Source of the DNA: Hyphomicrobium album
GTDB lineage: Bacteria > Pseudomonadota > Alphaproteobacteria > Rhizobiales > Hyphomicrobiaceae
Reading direction: 5' to 3'
NCBI RefSeq assembly: GCF_009708035.1
Contig: NZ_WMBQ01000001.1
Coordinates: 2,299,501 to 2,363,500 of the forward strand
Length of the DNA: 64,000 nucleotides
A model generated the notes under the pieces. The model ran no database searches. It worked only from the letters and a program-made list of their open reading frames with translations, and was not told the origin of the DNA. Of this stretch, positions 39,911 through 49,860 are shown piece by piece (position 1 is the stretch's first letter; each line of letters begins with the position of its first letter). Made by a program: the position numbers and the translations under genes.

Positions 39911-40645
39911 CTAGATTCCTCTTCTGCGGAGATCCAGCATCGCCGTCTTGATGCCGAGCAATTGGAACTTCGGGCCGTAGATCGTTTCGAGTAGTTCGAG
40001 CGCGATCATCCCGCACTGCGCTACCGTCTTCAGCGCCATGTCGAGCTGCACCCCGTCGCCGTGCAACAGGATGGCAAGCATCTGGCGGCGATCGGGTTCT
40101 TCGGTCACCTGTATGTTGGCAGTCACCGACCGCTCATTCGGATGGCCGCCAAAGTCGATTGTGCGCTGGTAGATCGTTTCAAAACGCTCTGCGGCATGCC
40201 GGTTCGCCGCCTTGACGGAGTCGACCACCGCCACGTGCTGGAACGCTTTCTTGGATGCCTTTAGGCCTGCCTCGTCCACGTGGCGGTCCAGCCAGACATT
40301 GCCCAGCGAAGGGTTGCGGTTGATATGCACGCCGTAGGCCGCGTATTCGAGCACGGAGCGGCACTGGACGTAGCACTCCGCCGCCTGACCCGACATGGCG
40401 AGCGAGCAAGCTGTCCGATAGGCACCGTGGCAGCGAATGAACAGCATCGCGAGGATCTGGCTAGGAGGATTAATCCAGTCCTTCGTCACCCTGGCGAACA
40501 ACGCGTCCATGGAGACGAGTTTGGCCATGGTGTCGCGTTTCCCAACAAAGGTCGCGTACTGGTTCTGGTGCGCGGATTCGAGGAAGGCTGAAAGTTCGTC
40601 ATCGCCCCAGCCGGGCGGCGGAGGCAGTCTGGCGGCGCGTGTCAT
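39911..40645 (-). CDS. Hypothetical protein, DUF5677-like
   Basis: A 244-residue, mostly helical, cytosolic protein. The central segment (LFIRCHGAYRTACSLAMSGQAAECYVQCRSVLEYAAYGVHI) resembles, from memory, the helical core of proteins annotated as DUF5677 or similar nucleotide-handling accessory proteins; this is a weak match. Charged helices follow (AAERFETIYQRTIDFGGHPNERS). It is flanked by plus-strand terminators on one side and priA on the other, with no operon partner. Codon use is a little less GC-rich than in the flanking housekeeping genes, which fits an acquired gene. Function unknown. Confidence 0.65.
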   Translation of the reverse strand: MTRAARLPPPPGWGDDELSAFLESAHQNQYATFVGKRDTMAKLVSMDALFARVTKDWINPPSQILAMLFIRCHGAYRTACSLAMSGQAAECYVQCRSVLEYAAYGVHINRNPSLGNVWLDRHVDEAGLKASKKAFQHVAVVDSVKAANRHAAERFETIYQRTIDFGGHPNERSVTANIQVTEEPDRRQMLAILLHGDGVQLDMALKTVAQCGMIALELLETIYGPKFQLLGIKTAMLDLRRRGI

Positions 40646-40753
40646 GGAAACTAATACCGCCTTGTTGTCGATTCTGGCAGAGCCAGAACGCTGGCGGGGC
40701 CATTTCCATTTGGGATCAGTAGCGGACGCTCTGCCCGCTCCATCGGGGCAGAG

Positions 40754-42979
40754 CTATAAAAAGCTATACGGGTCGATGTCGACGGTGAGCTTGATGTCGC
40801 CCTTGAGCGGCGGCAGGTCGGCGAGCCACGCGCGCAGGTAGGCCTGCACGTCGATCTCGCGCGGCGCCTTCACCAGAAGCCGCCAGCGGTGCCGTCCGCG
40901 AATGACGGCGAGCGGCGCCTCGGCCGGACCCAGCACCTCGATCTTTTCCGAACGCGGCGCCCGATGCGCGATGTCGCGCGCCACGAGTTGCGCCGTCTCC
41001 TTGTCGCGCGCCGCCACCACCAGCGCCACGAGCCGGCCATACGGCGGCAGCAGCCCCTTGCGACGGTTGGCGATCTCGGCCTCGAGAAAAGCCTCGCGAT
41101 CGCCGGAGATGATCGCCTGCATCACCGGGTGTTCCGGCATGTGCGTCTGCACGTAGCCGCGCCCCTCGGTCAGAGCGCGGCCGGCGCGGCCCGTCACCTG
41201 ATGCAACAGCTGAAACGTGCGCTCGCCGGCGCGCGGGTCGGCGCCCTGCGCCAATCCTAAGTCGCCGTCGACGATGCCCACCGTGGCGAGGTTGGGGAAG
41301 TGGTGGCCCTTGGCCACCATCTGCGTGCCGATGACGATGTCGATGCCGCCTGCCTCGATGTTGCGGATCATGTCGCGCATCTCGGTGAGGCCGGGAATGA
41401 GGTCCGACGACAGCAGCGCCACGCGGGCGCCCGGGAAGCGCTCGGCCACCTCTTCGGCGACGCGCTCCACACCGGGACCGCAGGCGACGAGCGACCCGGG
41501 CTCGGCGCACTTCGGGCACTTCTCCGGCAGCGGAATGGAAAAGCCGCAGTGGTGGCAGTGCAGCTTGCCGCGGAACCGGTGCTCGACCAGCCAGGCGGTG
41601 CATTGCGGACAATCGATGCGGTGCCCGCACGAGCGGCACAGGGTGAGCGGGGCGTAGCCGCGGCGATTGAGGAACAGCAGCGACTGCTGCCCGTCCGCCA
41701 TCGTCTTGGTGATGGCGTCGACCAGCGGCGGCGCCAGCCACTTCCCCTTGTCGGGCGGCGTCACCCGCAGATCGATCGGCGTGACGTCGGGCAGCGATGC
41801 GCCGGAGAAGCGTCCCGGCAGCACGACGTGGCGATAGCGCCCGGTGCGCGCGTTGACGTGCGTCTCGATCGCCGGCGTCGCCGAGGCGAGGATGACCGGA
41901 AACGCTCCGAGGCTGCCGCGCACCACCGCCATGTCGCGCGCCTGATAGTGCACGCGGTCGTCCTGCTTGTAGCCGGCGTCGTGCTCTTCATCGACGATGA
42001 TGAGGCCGAGGTCGGAGAACGGCAGGAACAGCGCCGAGCGCGCCCCGACCACGACCCGCGCTTCGCCCGTCGCCGTCTGCTTCCACACCCGGCCGCGCTC
42101 CGGGCCCGACAGCGCCGAGTGCCATTCGACGGGCGGCGCGCCGAAACGCGCTTCGAAGCGGCGCATGAACTGATCGGTGAGCGCGATCTCAGGCAGCATG
42201 ATGAGTGCCTGGTGGCCGCGCTCGAGCGTGCGCGCCACCGCCTCGAAATAGACCTCCGTCTTGCCGGAGCCCGTAACACCATCGAGCAGCGACACGGAGA
42301 AATTCGCCCCGTCGACGGCCGAGCGCAGCGCGTGCACGGCCGCGTCCTGCTCGGGCGAGAACTCGGTGACGCGGTGGCACGGGTCCGGCACCGGCGGGCG
42401 CTTCTCGGGGATGGCGACCTCGACGAGGTTGCCCGAGGCGACGAGCCCGTCGACGACGCCGGTCGAGCATGACGATGCCGCGGCGAGCGCCGCCTTGGCA
42501 CGGATCGCGCCGTCGGCGGCAATCTCCAGGGCCCGCTGGCGCGCCGGTGTCATACGTGGCGGCTCGGCCGCCCCTCCGACGATCGTCACGCCGAAGCGCG
42601 GCTTCTGCGGCTCGAACACGGCGCGCGCGCTCATCAGCATGCGCACCGTCATCCCGAGCGGCGCCAGCGTGTACTTGGCGATCCACTCGGCGAAGCGCAG
42701 CGAGATCTCGGGCAGCGGCGGCGCGTCGAGACGCGCAGTGATGACTTTCAGCTTCTTGGGATCGACGGGCTTCCCCGGCTCACCTACCGACTTATCCCAC
42801 ACGACGCCGATGCGGCTCTGCGGGCCGAACGGCACGAGCACGAAGCAACCCGGCTCAACCTCCAGCCCCGCCGGCACGATGTAGTCGTACGTCTGATCGA
42901 GCGCGACAGCGAGCACGACCGGCGCCAGCTGAGCACCCTCGCGCGTCTCCGTCTCCAGCGGCTCGAACAGACCTTGCAT
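40754..42979 (-). CDS. priA: Primosomal replication restart helicase PriA
   Basis: A 741-residue protein from ATG 42979 (MQGLFEPLETETREGAQLAPVVLAVALDQTYDYIVPAG); the frame is open upstream without PriA sequence. The 3'-end-binding domain occupies the N-terminus. The helicase core has LLDGVTGSGKTEVYFEAVA (Walker A) and LGLIIVDEEHDAGYKQ (DEEH box). Two zinc knuckles follow: CRSCGHRIDCPQCTAW and CHHCGF...CPKCAEPG. It reloads the replisome at stalled forks. A 9-bp hairpin (GCTCTGCCC/GGGCAGAGC, 40728-40754) overlaps its stop codon and may help end the message. Confidence 0.96.
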   Translation of the reverse strand: MQGLFEPLETETREGAQLAPVVLAVALDQTYDYIVPAGLEVEPGCFVLVPFGPQSRIGVVWDKSVGEPGKPVDPKKLKVITARLDAPPLPEISLRFAEWIAKYTLAPLGMTVRMLMSARAVFEPQKPRFGVTIVGGAAEPPRMTPARQRALEIAADGAIRAKAALAAASSCSTGVVDGLVASGNLVEVAIPEKRPPVPDPCHRVTEFSPEQDAAVHALRSAVDGANFSVSLLDGVTGSGKTEVYFEAVARTLERGHQALIMLPEIALTDQFMRRFEARFGAPPVEWHSALSGPERGRVWKQTATGEARVVVGARSALFLPFSDLGLIIVDEEHDAGYKQDDRVHYQARDMAVVRGSLGAFPVILASATPAIETHVNARTGRYRHVVLPGRFSGASLPDVTPIDLRVTPPDKGKWLAPPLVDAITKTMADGQQSLLFLNRRGYAPLTLCRSCGHRIDCPQCTAWLVEHRFRGKLHCHHCGFSIPLPEKCPKCAEPGSLVACGPGVERVAEEVAERFPGARVALLSSDLIPGLTEMRDMIRNIEAGGIDIVIGTQMVAKGHHFPNLATVGIVDGDLGLAQGADPRAGERTFQLLHQVTGRAGRALTEGRGYVQTHMPEHPVMQAIISGDREAFLEAEIANRRKGLLPPYGRLVALVVAARDKETAQLVARDIAHRAPRSEKIEVLGPAEAPLAVIRGRHRWRLLVKAPREIDVQAYLRAWLADLPPLKGDIKLTVDIDPYSFL

Positions 42980-43188
42980 CGGCGCCAGACTACCCCCTGC
43001 AGCGCGAACGAATCGAAGGAGTGAAAGTAGGCGTTGCGGACGGCTGTCCCAAGGCGCTCGCCGCGCGGACCTTTGATCGGCGCTCACGAGCGCCAATATT
43101 GCTTGCCGATACCACAGATTAACCGGGGATCGAGAGCCGCCCGCTATGGTGGCGGCTCTGCCGGCCTCCCTGAGGAACGCGTTGCCCC

Positions 43189-44154
43189 ATGGAATATAAG
43201 GACTACTACAAAATCCTCGGCGTCGACCGCAACGCCAGCCAGGACGACATCAAGCGCGCCTATCGCAAGCTGGCGCGCACCTATCATCCGGACGTGAGCA
43301 AGGAAGCGGACGCCGAAGCCAAGTTCAAGGATGCGGGCGAAGCCTATGAGGTCCTGAAGGACCCGGAAAAGCGCGCCGCCTACAACGAGCTCGGCGCCAA
43401 CTGGAAGCAGGGCCAGGATTTTCGCCCCCCGCCCAATTGGGACCAGGGCTTCGAGTTCTCCGGCGGCGGCTACACCAACGCCGACAGTGCTCAGTTCGGC
43501 GATTTCTTCGAGGGTTTGTTCGGGCAGGCGCGAGCCGGCGGGGGCGCTCGTGGCGGCCGCGGCGGCTTCTCGCGCCGCGAATACAGCGCCCAGGGCGAGG
43601 ATCATCACGCCAAGGTCGTCATCAGCCTGCGCGACGCCTATACCGGCGCCAAGCGCGAGATCACCCTGCGTGCCCCGGAGCTCGATGACTCGGGCCACGT
43701 CGCGGTGAAGGAGCGCACGCTCTCCGTCACCATTCCCAAGGGCGTGCGCGAGGGCCAGCACATCCGCCTCGCCGGACAAGGCTCGCCCGGCATCGGCAAG
43801 GGGCAGCCCGGCGATCTGTATCTGGAAATTGCCTTCGCACCCGACCCCATCTTCCGGGTCGAGGGCAAGGACGTGTCGCTCGATCTGCCCATTGCACCGT
43901 GGGAAGCGGCGCTCGGCGCGAGCGTCAAATGTCCGACGCCGGAAGGCGCCGTCATGCTCAAGATCCCACCGAACACCACCAAGAGCCGCACCATGCGCCT
44001 CAAGGGCAAGGGCATCCCGGGCAATCCGCCGGGCGATCTGCACGCGGTCTTGAGGATCGAGCTGCCGCCCGCCAATACCGACAAGGCCAAGGAAATCTAC
44101 CAGCAGATGGAGCGCGATCTACCTTTCGATCCGCGCGCCGGCTTGGGAGTGTAA
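43189..44154 (+). CDS. cbpA: DnaJ-family co-chaperone CbpA
   Basis: A 321-residue class II J-protein. The J domain (MEYKDYYKILGVDRNASQDDIKRAYRKLARTYHPDVSKEADAE) has the HPD motif that stimulates DnaK. A Gly/Phe-rich linker (about 85-125) and two C-terminal substrate-binding beta domains (HHAKVVISLRDAYTGAKREITLR, then IFRVEGKDVSLDLPIAPWEAALGASVKCPTP) follow; the zinc domain of DnaJ is absent, as in CbpA. Immediately downstream is the modulator cbpM, three bases away. It helps DnaK with unfolded clients and may also bind DNA. Confidence 0.94.
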   Translation: MEYKDYYKILGVDRNASQDDIKRAYRKLARTYHPDVSKEADAEAKFKDAGEAYEVLKDPEKRAAYNELGANWKQGQDFRPPPNWDQGFEFSGGGYTNADSAQFGDFFEGLFGQARAGGGARGGRGGFSRREYSAQGEDHHAKVVISLRDAYTGAKREITLRAPELDDSGHVAVKERTLSVTIPKGVREGQHIRLAGQGSPGIGKGQPGDLYLEIAFAPDPIFRVEGKDVSLDLPIAPWEAALGASVKCPTPEGAVMLKIPPNTTKSRTMRLKGKGIPGNPPGDLHAVLRIELPPANTDKAKEIYQQMERDLPFDPRAGLGV

Positions 44155-44157
44155 GCG

Positions 44158-44484
44158 ATGCCAGCAAACCCGAAACAGACCGTCGTCATCCTCGACGAGG
44201 AGGAAATCAGCCTCGCCGACCTCACGCGCACCTGCCGCGTGCATGCGGAGTGGGTGATGGAGCTGGTCGACGAAGGCGTGATCGAGCCCCGCACGCCCGC
44301 TCCGCAGTGGCGGTTCGCGGCGACGACCATAGTCCGCGTCGAGAAGGCCCGGCGGCTGCAGAACGATCTGGGCGTGAACCTGCCGGGCGTCGCGCTCGCG
44401 TTGCAGCTGCTCGACCGCATCGATGCGCTCGAGGCGCGCGTTCGCGCCACCTCGCGTCGCCCCGATCCTGACGACGCCGATTAA
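44158..44484 (+). CDS. cbpM: Chaperone modulator CbpM
   Basis: A 108-residue MerR-like small protein that binds the J domain of CbpA and inhibits it. The helix-turn-helix part reads ISLADLTRTCRVHAEWVMELVDEGVIEPR, followed by PQWRFAATTIVRVEKARRLQNDLGVNLPGVALALQLLDRIDALEARVR. The cbpA-cbpM pairing three bases apart on the same strand supports the call. The tail is Asp/Pro-rich. Confidence 0.9.
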   Translation: MPANPKQTVVILDEEEISLADLTRTCRVHAEWVMELVDEGVIEPRTPAPQWRFAATTIVRVEKARRLQNDLGVNLPGVALALQLLDRIDALEARVRATSRRPDPDDAD

Positions 44485-44519
44485 CCGTTGCGCCGCGCGA
44501 ATCGGCTAGCTTCCGGCGC

Positions 44520-45467
44520 ATGTCGGAAGAGATCGCTGAACTGGAGCTGCCGCTGAGCGCCGACCTCGAGCGCGCCGTCGGCGCCTGGCTGTCGCACCTG
44601 CAGCATGAGCGCGGCCACGCCGAGAAAACGCTCGAAGCCTACGCGCGCGACGTGCGCCAGTTTCTCGCGTTCCTCGGCCAGCAGCTCGGCCATGCGCCCT
44701 GCCTCGCCGACTTAGCGCACCTCGACCTCAAGACCTTTCGCGGCTTCCTCGCCTCGCGCCGGCGCAGCGGCGCCGTCAGCCGCTCGCTCGCCCGCTCGCT
44801 CTCGGCGCTGCGTCAGCTATTCCGCTGGCTCGAGGCGCAGAAGCTGATCGAGAACCGGACCATCCTGCAGCTTGCCATGCCGAAGATCCCGCACTCGGTG
44901 CCGAAGCCGCTCACCGTCGCCAAGGCGGCCGATGTCGTCGATCCAGGCGCGGGAGCCGAGCTCGACTGGGTGATGGCGCGCGACGCCGCGGTCCTGATGC
45001 TGCTCTACGGCTCGGGCCTACGCATCGCCGAGGCGATGAGCCTCAACGCCAAGGACGCCCCGACGCCCGAGCGTGACGTGCTGCGCATCAAGGGCAAGGG
45101 CGGCAAGGAACGACTCGTCCCGGTGCTGCCGGTGGTGCGCGAGGCCGTCGCGCGTTATGTGGCGCTGTGCCCATATCCGCTCGTGCCCGACGAACCGTTG
45201 TTCCGCGGCGCCAAGGGAGGGCCGCTGTCGCCGCGCATCATCCAGCTCGCCATGCAGCGGCTGCGCGAGGCGCTGGATCTCCCACCCACGGCGACGCCGC
45301 ACGCGTTGCGCCACTCGTTCGCGACCCATCTTCTGTCGGCCGGCGGCGATCTGCGGCAGATCCAGGAACTGCTCGGCCACGCCTCGCTGTCGACGACGCA
45401 GGTCTACACCGAGGTCGACCGCGATCGTCTGCTCGCGGTCTATGATGCCGCACACCCGCGCTCCTGA
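44520..45467 (+). CDS. xerC: Tyrosine recombinase XerC-like
   Basis: A 315-residue recombinase. The SAM-like N-terminal domain (ERAVGAWLSHLQHERGHAEKTLEAYARDVRQFLAFL) is followed by the catalytic domain: Arg168 in YGSGLRIAEAM, Lys in KGKGGKERLVPV, His261 and Arg264 in PHALRHSF, His287 in ELLGHASLS and the nucleophile Tyr296 in TQVYTEVD. All catalytic residues are present. XerC and XerD resolve chromosome dimers at dif. It lies 35 bases after cbpM. In Rhizobiales xerC often neighbours priA, as here, which favours the house-keeping enzyme over a phage integrase. Confidence 0.92.
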   Translation: MSEEIAELELPLSADLERAVGAWLSHLQHERGHAEKTLEAYARDVRQFLAFLGQQLGHAPCLADLAHLDLKTFRGFLASRRRSGAVSRSLARSLSALRQLFRWLEAQKLIENRTILQLAMPKIPHSVPKPLTVAKAADVVDPGAGAELDWVMARDAAVLMLLYGSGLRIAEAMSLNAKDAPTPERDVLRIKGKGGKERLVPVLPVVREAVARYVALCPYPLVPDEPLFRGAKGGPLSPRIIQLAMQRLREALDLPPTATPHALRHSFATHLLSAGGDLRQIQELLGHASLSTTQVYTEVDRDRLLAVYDAAHPRS

Positions 45468-45589
45468 CGCCCGCGTTTCCAGCCAATCCCGGCGGCGCGC
45501 ATAAACCTTGACGCATTTTTGCCGCTTTTCTTCCGCCGGTCCGCGCTAAACGCGGGCTCCCCGCACTTGCACCGGAGTTGAGAAGCAGC

Positions 45590-46624
45590 ATGCGTCGCCG
45601 TTTGGGTTTCATTTTCGCCGTCTTCGCCATGGCCCTCGCCATGCCGCCCGCCGGTGTCCACGCCGCCGATAAGACCAAGAAGGACGAGGCCACGCCCAAC
45701 TGTCACGGCGTCGACATGCTGGCCGAGACCGCCGCTCGCGACCCGCAAACCTACAACCGCATCATGGCGGAGGCCGCCGCGACCAAGAACGCCGGCGCCA
45801 TCTTCTGGAAGGTCGAGAAGCAAGGGCGCCCGGCATCGTACCTGTTCGGCACGGTGCACCTGACAGACGAGCGCGTCACCACGCTCTCGCCTGCGGTGAA
45901 AACCGCTCTCAACGAGGCCAAGACCGTCGCGCTGGAAGTCTCCGACCTTTCCGAGAGCGCGACCTCCTCGGTGATCGCGTCCTCGGCGCCGCTCGTCATG
46001 TTCACCGACGGCCAGCGTCTCGACCAACTCCTGTCCAATACCGAGTACGACGCGGTGAAGAACGTCGTCGTCCGCGCCGGCATGCCGGTGGACCTCGCGG
46101 CGCTGTTCAAGCCGTGGATCGTCACCATGATCCTGTCGGTGTCGGACTGCGAGCGCATCAAGGTGCAGCAGGGCGCGCGCGTGCTGGACATGAAGATCGC
46201 CGAGTTCGGCAAGTCGCGCGGACTGGAGGTTGTCGGCCTCGAGACGATTCCGGCGCAGCTTGAATCGCTCGCCGCCGTGCCCCAGCAGCAGCAGCTCGAC
46301 ATGCTCCGCACCAGCCTGAAGTACGCCGATCGCACCAACGACATGATGGAAACTCTGGTGCAGCTCTACGTATCGCGCAAGATCACCGCGGCGATGCCGT
46401 TCCAGATCGCCATGGCGCGGGAGGCCGGTGTCAGCGACCAGGCCTTCGCCGGCTTCCAGGAGAAGCTGCTCGTGGAGCGCAACGTCAAGATGACCGCCGT
46501 CGCCGAGCCCTTGCTCGACAAGGGCGGCTTGTTCATCGCCGTGGGCGCGCTGCATCTGCCGGGCGACAAGGGCCTCGTCGCCCTGCTGCGGGAGAGCGGC
46601 TACACCGTCTCGCCGATCGAATAG
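45590..46624 (+). CDS. TraB/GumN family protein
   Basis: A 344-residue protein from ATG 45590 (MRRRLGFIFAVFAMALAMPPAGVHAA, signal peptide); a TTG at 45578 is an alternative. The first family motif is SYLFGTVHLTDERVTTL, with GxxH; the EVS/E motif region follows, and the last, FIAVGALHLPGDKGLVALLRESGYTVSPI, closes the fold. This family has a TIKI-like metal-dependent protease fold, but the bacterial activity is not established. The protein is exported and probably periplasmic. It converges on lpd across a large hairpin. Confidence 0.9.
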   Translation: MRRRLGFIFAVFAMALAMPPAGVHAADKTKKDEATPNCHGVDMLAETAARDPQTYNRIMAEAAATKNAGAIFWKVEKQGRPASYLFGTVHLTDERVTTLSPAVKTALNEAKTVALEVSDLSESATSSVIASSAPLVMFTDGQRLDQLLSNTEYDAVKNVVVRAGMPVDLAALFKPWIVTMILSVSDCERIKVQQGARVLDMKIAEFGKSRGLEVVGLETIPAQLESLAAVPQQQQLDMLRTSLKYADRTNDMMETLVQLYVSRKITAAMPFQIAMAREAGVSDQAFAGFQEKLLVERNVKMTAVAEPLLDKGGLFIAVGALHLPGDKGLVALLRESGYTVSPIE

Positions 46625-46628
46625 CCAT

Positions 46629-46669
46629 GCGCCTTGCGGCCGGCTCCCCGCGGGGGAGTCGCAAGGCGC
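46629..46669. terminator. Bidirectional terminator-like hairpin
   Basis: GCGCCTTGCG (46629-46638) and CGCAAGGCGC (46660-46669) form a perfect 10-bp outer stem, with CTCCCC/GGGGAG nested inside (46644-46658). It occupies nearly the whole 46-base gap between the convergent TraB/GumN and lpd genes. An A/T stretch (CTAAAAATG) follows on one side only. Confidence 0.75.
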
Positions 46670-46670
46670 G

Positions 46671-48071
46671 CTAAAAATGAATGGCGCGCTTGTCGACGGC
46701 CATCGCCGCCTCTTTCACCGCCTCGGTGAGCGTCGGATGCGCGTGGCAGGTGCGCGCCAGGTCCTCCGCCGAACCGCCGAACTCCATCAGCACCGACGGC
46801 TCGGCAATCATCTCGGAAGCGTCCGCGCCGATGATGTGCACGCCGAGCACGCGGTCCGTCGCCGCGTCGGCGAGGATCTTCACGAAGCCGTCGGTTGTCT
46901 GGTTCGCCTTGGCGCGGCCGTTGGCGGTGAACGGGAACTTGCCGACCTTGTAGGCGACGCCCGCGGCCTTCAGCTCCTCTTCCGATTTGCCGACGCTCGC
47001 CACCTCCGGCGCCGTGTAGATCACGTTCGGAATGACGTCGTAGTTCACGTGCCCCGCCTGCCCGGCGAGGATCTCGGCCACCGCGATACCCTCGTCCTCG
47101 GCCTTGTGCGCCAGCATCGGGCCATCGATCACGTCGCCGATGGCGTAGATGCCCGACACGCTCGTCGCATAGTGCGCATCGACGACGGCGCGGCCGCGGT
47201 TGTCGAGCTTCACGCCCGCCTCGCTGAGCCCCAACCCGTCGGTGAACGGCACGCGGCCGATGGCGACGAGCACGACGTCGGCTTCGAGCGTCTGCTTGTC
47301 GCCGCCCTGCGCCGACTCGATGGTCACGGCCTGCGCCGCGCCATTCTTCTTCACGCCCGTCACCTTGCTGCCGAGCTTGAACACCATGCCCTGCTTGGTG
47401 AGGATGCGCTGGAGCTGCTTGGCCACCTCGGCGTCGGTGCCGGGCAGCACGCGGTCGAGATATTCGACGACCGTCACCTCCGAGCCGAGGCGACGCCACA
47501 CCGAGCCGAGCTCCAGCCCGATGACGCCGGCGCCGATCACCAAGAGGCGCTTCGGCGCTGTCGGCAGCGAGAGCGCGCCGGTAGACGAGACGATTGCTTC
47601 CTCGTCGATCTCGATGCCGGGGAGCTTGGCCACGGCCGAGCCGGTGGCGATGACGATCGACTTTGCGTCGACGTCCTGCTTCTCACCGTTGATGAACGTC
47701 ACCTCGACGAGGCCCGGCGCCTTGATGCGGCCCGTGCCGTGAAAATGGTCGACTTTGTTCTTGCGCAAAAGGAAGGCGACGCCGTCAACGTTGCCCTTCA
47801 CCGCCTCGTCCTTGAACGTCAGCATCTGCTTGAGGTTGAGCTTCGGCTTCACGTCGATGCCCATGGCGGCAAACTGATTGTCCGCCTCGTCGTAGAGCTC
47901 GGACGCGTGCAGCAGCGCCTTCGAGGGAATGCAACCGACGTTGAGGCAGGTGCCGCCGAACGTCGATCGCTTCTCGACGATCGCCACCTTCATGCCCAGC
48001 TGGCTGGCGCGGATTGCGCACACGTAGCCGCCAGGCCCCGCGCCGATGACGATCAGATCGTAGGTGGCCAC
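46671..48071 (-). CDS. lpd: Dihydrolipoyl dehydrogenase (E3)
   Basis: A 466-residue protein from GTG 48071 ([26 protein letters not shown]), with GGAG seven bases upstream; an in-frame extension to 48125 lacks family sequence. The redox disulfide is intact in [20 protein letters not shown]. The NAD fold has [18 protein letters not shown], and the catalytic His-Glu pair lies in [16 protein letters not shown]. It reoxidises lipoyl groups of the 2-oxoglutarate and other 2-oxoacid dehydrogenases. It is the last member of the TCA block, separated from odhB by a VOC-family gene on the same strand. Confidence 0.97.
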   Translation of the reverse strand: MATYDLIVIGAGPGGYVCAIRASQLGMKVAIVEKRSTFGGTCLNVGCIPSKALLHASELYDEADNQFAAMGIDVKPKLNLKQMLTFKDEAVKGNVDGVAFLLRKNKVDHFHGTGRIKAPGLVEVTFINGEKQDVDAKSIVIATGSAVAKLPGIEIDEEAIVSSTGALSLPTAPKRLLVIGAGVIGLELGSVWRRLGSEVTVVEYLDRVLPGTDAEVAKQLQRILTKQGMVFKLGSKVTGVKKNGAAQAVTIESAQGGDKQTLEADVVLVAIGRVPFTDGLGLSEAGVKLDNRGRAVVDAHYATSVSGIYAIGDVIDGPMLAHKAEDEGIAVAEILAGQAGHVNYDVIPNVIYTAPEVASVGKSEEELKAAGVAYKVGKFPFTANGRAKANQTTDGFVKILADAATDRVLGVHIIGADASEMIAEPSVLMEFGGSAEDLARTCHAHPTLTEAVKEAAMAVDKRAIHF

Positions 48072-48084
48072 GGCTCTTCTCCGT

Positions 48085-48510
48085 TCAAAGTCCCAGCGGC
48101 AGCGGGGCGCTGAACGCCCACACATAGCCGAACGGGTCGCGCACGCGTCCGTAGCGCATCACCCAGAAGGTGTCGCTCGCCGGTGCCGTGGCGGTCGCCC
48201 CGGCTCCGACGGCGCGTGCGATCGCCCCATCGACCTCCAGCGGCGTCGCCAAGTTGATCTGCACCGTCATGCTGCCCATCGAGTCCGCCGCGCGCGGCGC
48301 CACGTCGGTGATGTAGTCGGGGAAGTAGTCCGACAGCATGAAATGTCCGCCGAACGCCACGAGCGTCGCGTGCTGCACGCGCCCCTCCGGTGTCAGCTCC
48401 TTGTAGGCGACCTTGGCGCCGAACGCCTTTTCGTAGAAGGCGATGGCCTCGAGCGCATTCGCTACCGTCAGGTAGACTTCGATCGACGCAGTAATGTCTT
48501 CCTCCGCCAT
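48085..48510 (-). CDS. VOC-family (glyoxalase/PhnB-like) protein
   Basis: A 141-residue vicinal oxygen chelate fold protein. [59 protein letters not shown] is typical of PhnB-like proteins, and the end reads [17 protein letters not shown]. Two beta-alpha-beta-beta-beta modules are implied. No specific activity can be named; such proteins may be epimerases, dioxygenases or resistance proteins. It is inserted between odhB and lpd, 13 bases from the lpd start, and so is co-transcribed with TCA-cycle genes. Confidence 0.88.
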   Translation of the reverse strand: MAEEDITASIEVYLTVANALEAIAFYEKAFGAKVAYKELTPEGRVQHATLVAFGGHFMLSDYFPDYITDVAPRAADSMGSMTVQINLATPLEVDGAIARAVGAGATATAPASDTFWVMRYGRVRDPFGYVWAFSAPLPLGL

Positions 48511-48540
48511 GCTACATGCTCCCTCGCCATTAAAGCAGGC

Positions 48541-49812
48541 TCAGAGCTCAAGAAGAAACCGCTGCGGATCTTCAAGACATTCTTTGACGCGAACAAGGAA
48601 GGCCACGGCGTCCTTGCCGTCGACGATGCGGTGGTCGTAGCTCAGGGCCAGGTACATCATGGGGCGGGCGACGACCTGCCCGTTGCGGACGACCGGGCGC
48701 TCCTCGATGCGGTGCATCCCGAGGATACCCGATTGAGGCGCATTGAGAATCGGCGTCGACAGCAGCGAGCCGTAGACCCCGCCGTTGGTGATGGTGAAGG
48801 TGCCGCCCAACATGTCCTCGATGCCGAGCTTCCCGTCCCGGGCCCGCTTGCCGTAGTCGGTGACCTGCGCCTCGATCTCGGCGAGGCTCATGCGGTCCGC
48901 CTCGCGCACCACCGGCACGACGAGCCCGCGCTCGGTGCCGACGGCGACGCCGATATGGTAGTAGTTCTTGTAGACGATCTCGTCGCCGTCGATCTCGGCG
49001 TTGACGGCCGGGACATCTTTCAGCGCCTGCAGGCAGGCTTTCACGAAGAAGCCCATGAAGCCGAGCTTCACGCCGTGGCGCTTCTCGAACAGCTCCTTGT
49101 AATCGTTGCGTAATTTTATAACGGCGCTCATGTCGACGTCGTTGAACGTCGTCAGGATGGCGGCGGTGTTCTGCGCGTCCTTCAAGCGCTGCGCGATGGT
49201 CTGGCGCAGCTTGGTCATGCGAACGCGTTCCTCGCGCGCCGCGTCGTTGGGCGGCGCGGGCACGCGCAGGTGCTGCACTGGGACCGGCATGGGGGCTAGC
49301 CCGCGCGTCGGCGGCGAGGATGATGCTGCCGGCGGCGCTGGCGAGGCGTCGGGCTCCGGCGCCTTCGCAGCCCCCACGTCCTCTTTCAGAACCTGGCCGC
49401 GCTTGCCGGAGCCGACCACATCGGCGGCGTCGATGCCTGCCTCGGCCAGTTTCTTGCGCGCGGCTGGGCTCGGCGGCATCTCGGAGCTCTTAGCTGGCTT
49501 CTCAGCCTGAGCGGTGGGCTTGGCCGCGGCCGGTGCTGGCGCCGGCCTATCGCTCTTCGCCTCGCTTGCCGCGGCACCGTTACGGATCGCTCCGAGCAAA
49601 GCGCCGACCGACACGGTCTGGCCCTCGCTCACCTTGATATCGTCGAGCACGCCGGAGGCTGGCGCCGGCACCTCGACCGTGACCTTGTCGGTCTCCAGCT
49701 CGACCAGCGGCTCGTCCGCCTTCACCGCGTCACCCGACTTCTTGAACCACTTGCCGACGGTCGCCTCGGTGATGCTCTCGCCCAGGGTCGGCACGCGAAT
49801 TTCGGTCGCCAT
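48541..49812 (-). CDS. odhB: 2-oxoglutarate dehydrogenase E2 (dihydrolipoamide succinyltransferase)
   Basis: A 423-residue protein from ATG 49812 ([22 protein letters not shown]). The lipoyl domain (1-80) holds the modified lysine in [13 protein letters not shown]. An Ala/Pro linker and the E3-binding domain ([32 protein letters not shown]) follow. The catalytic domain has [21 protein letters not shown] and the active-site [18 protein letters not shown]. It transfers the succinyl group to CoA. It lies 48 bases after odhA. Confidence 0.97.
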   Translation of the reverse strand: MATEIRVPTLGESITEATVGKWFKKSGDAVKADEPLVELETDKVTVEVPAPASGVLDDIKVSEGQTVSVGALLGAIRNGAAASEAKSDRPAPAPAAAKPTAQAEKPAKSSEMPPSPAARKKLAEAGIDAADVVGSGKRGQVLKEDVGAAKAPEPDASPAPPAASSSPPTRGLAPMPVPVQHLRVPAPPNDAAREERVRMTKLRQTIAQRLKDAQNTAAILTTFNDVDMSAVIKLRNDYKELFEKRHGVKLGFMGFFVKACLQALKDVPAVNAEIDGDEIVYKNYYHIGVAVGTERGLVVPVVREADRMSLAEIEAQVTDYGKRARDGKLGIEDMLGGTFTITNGGVYGSLLSTPILNAPQSGILGMHRIEERPVVRNGQVVARPMMYLALSYDHRIVDGKDAVAFLVRVKECLEDPQRFLLEL

Positions 49813-49860
49813 CTTCCGTCTCACTTCCCCGCGAAGTTGTTCGACCGCGTGATCGCGGCC

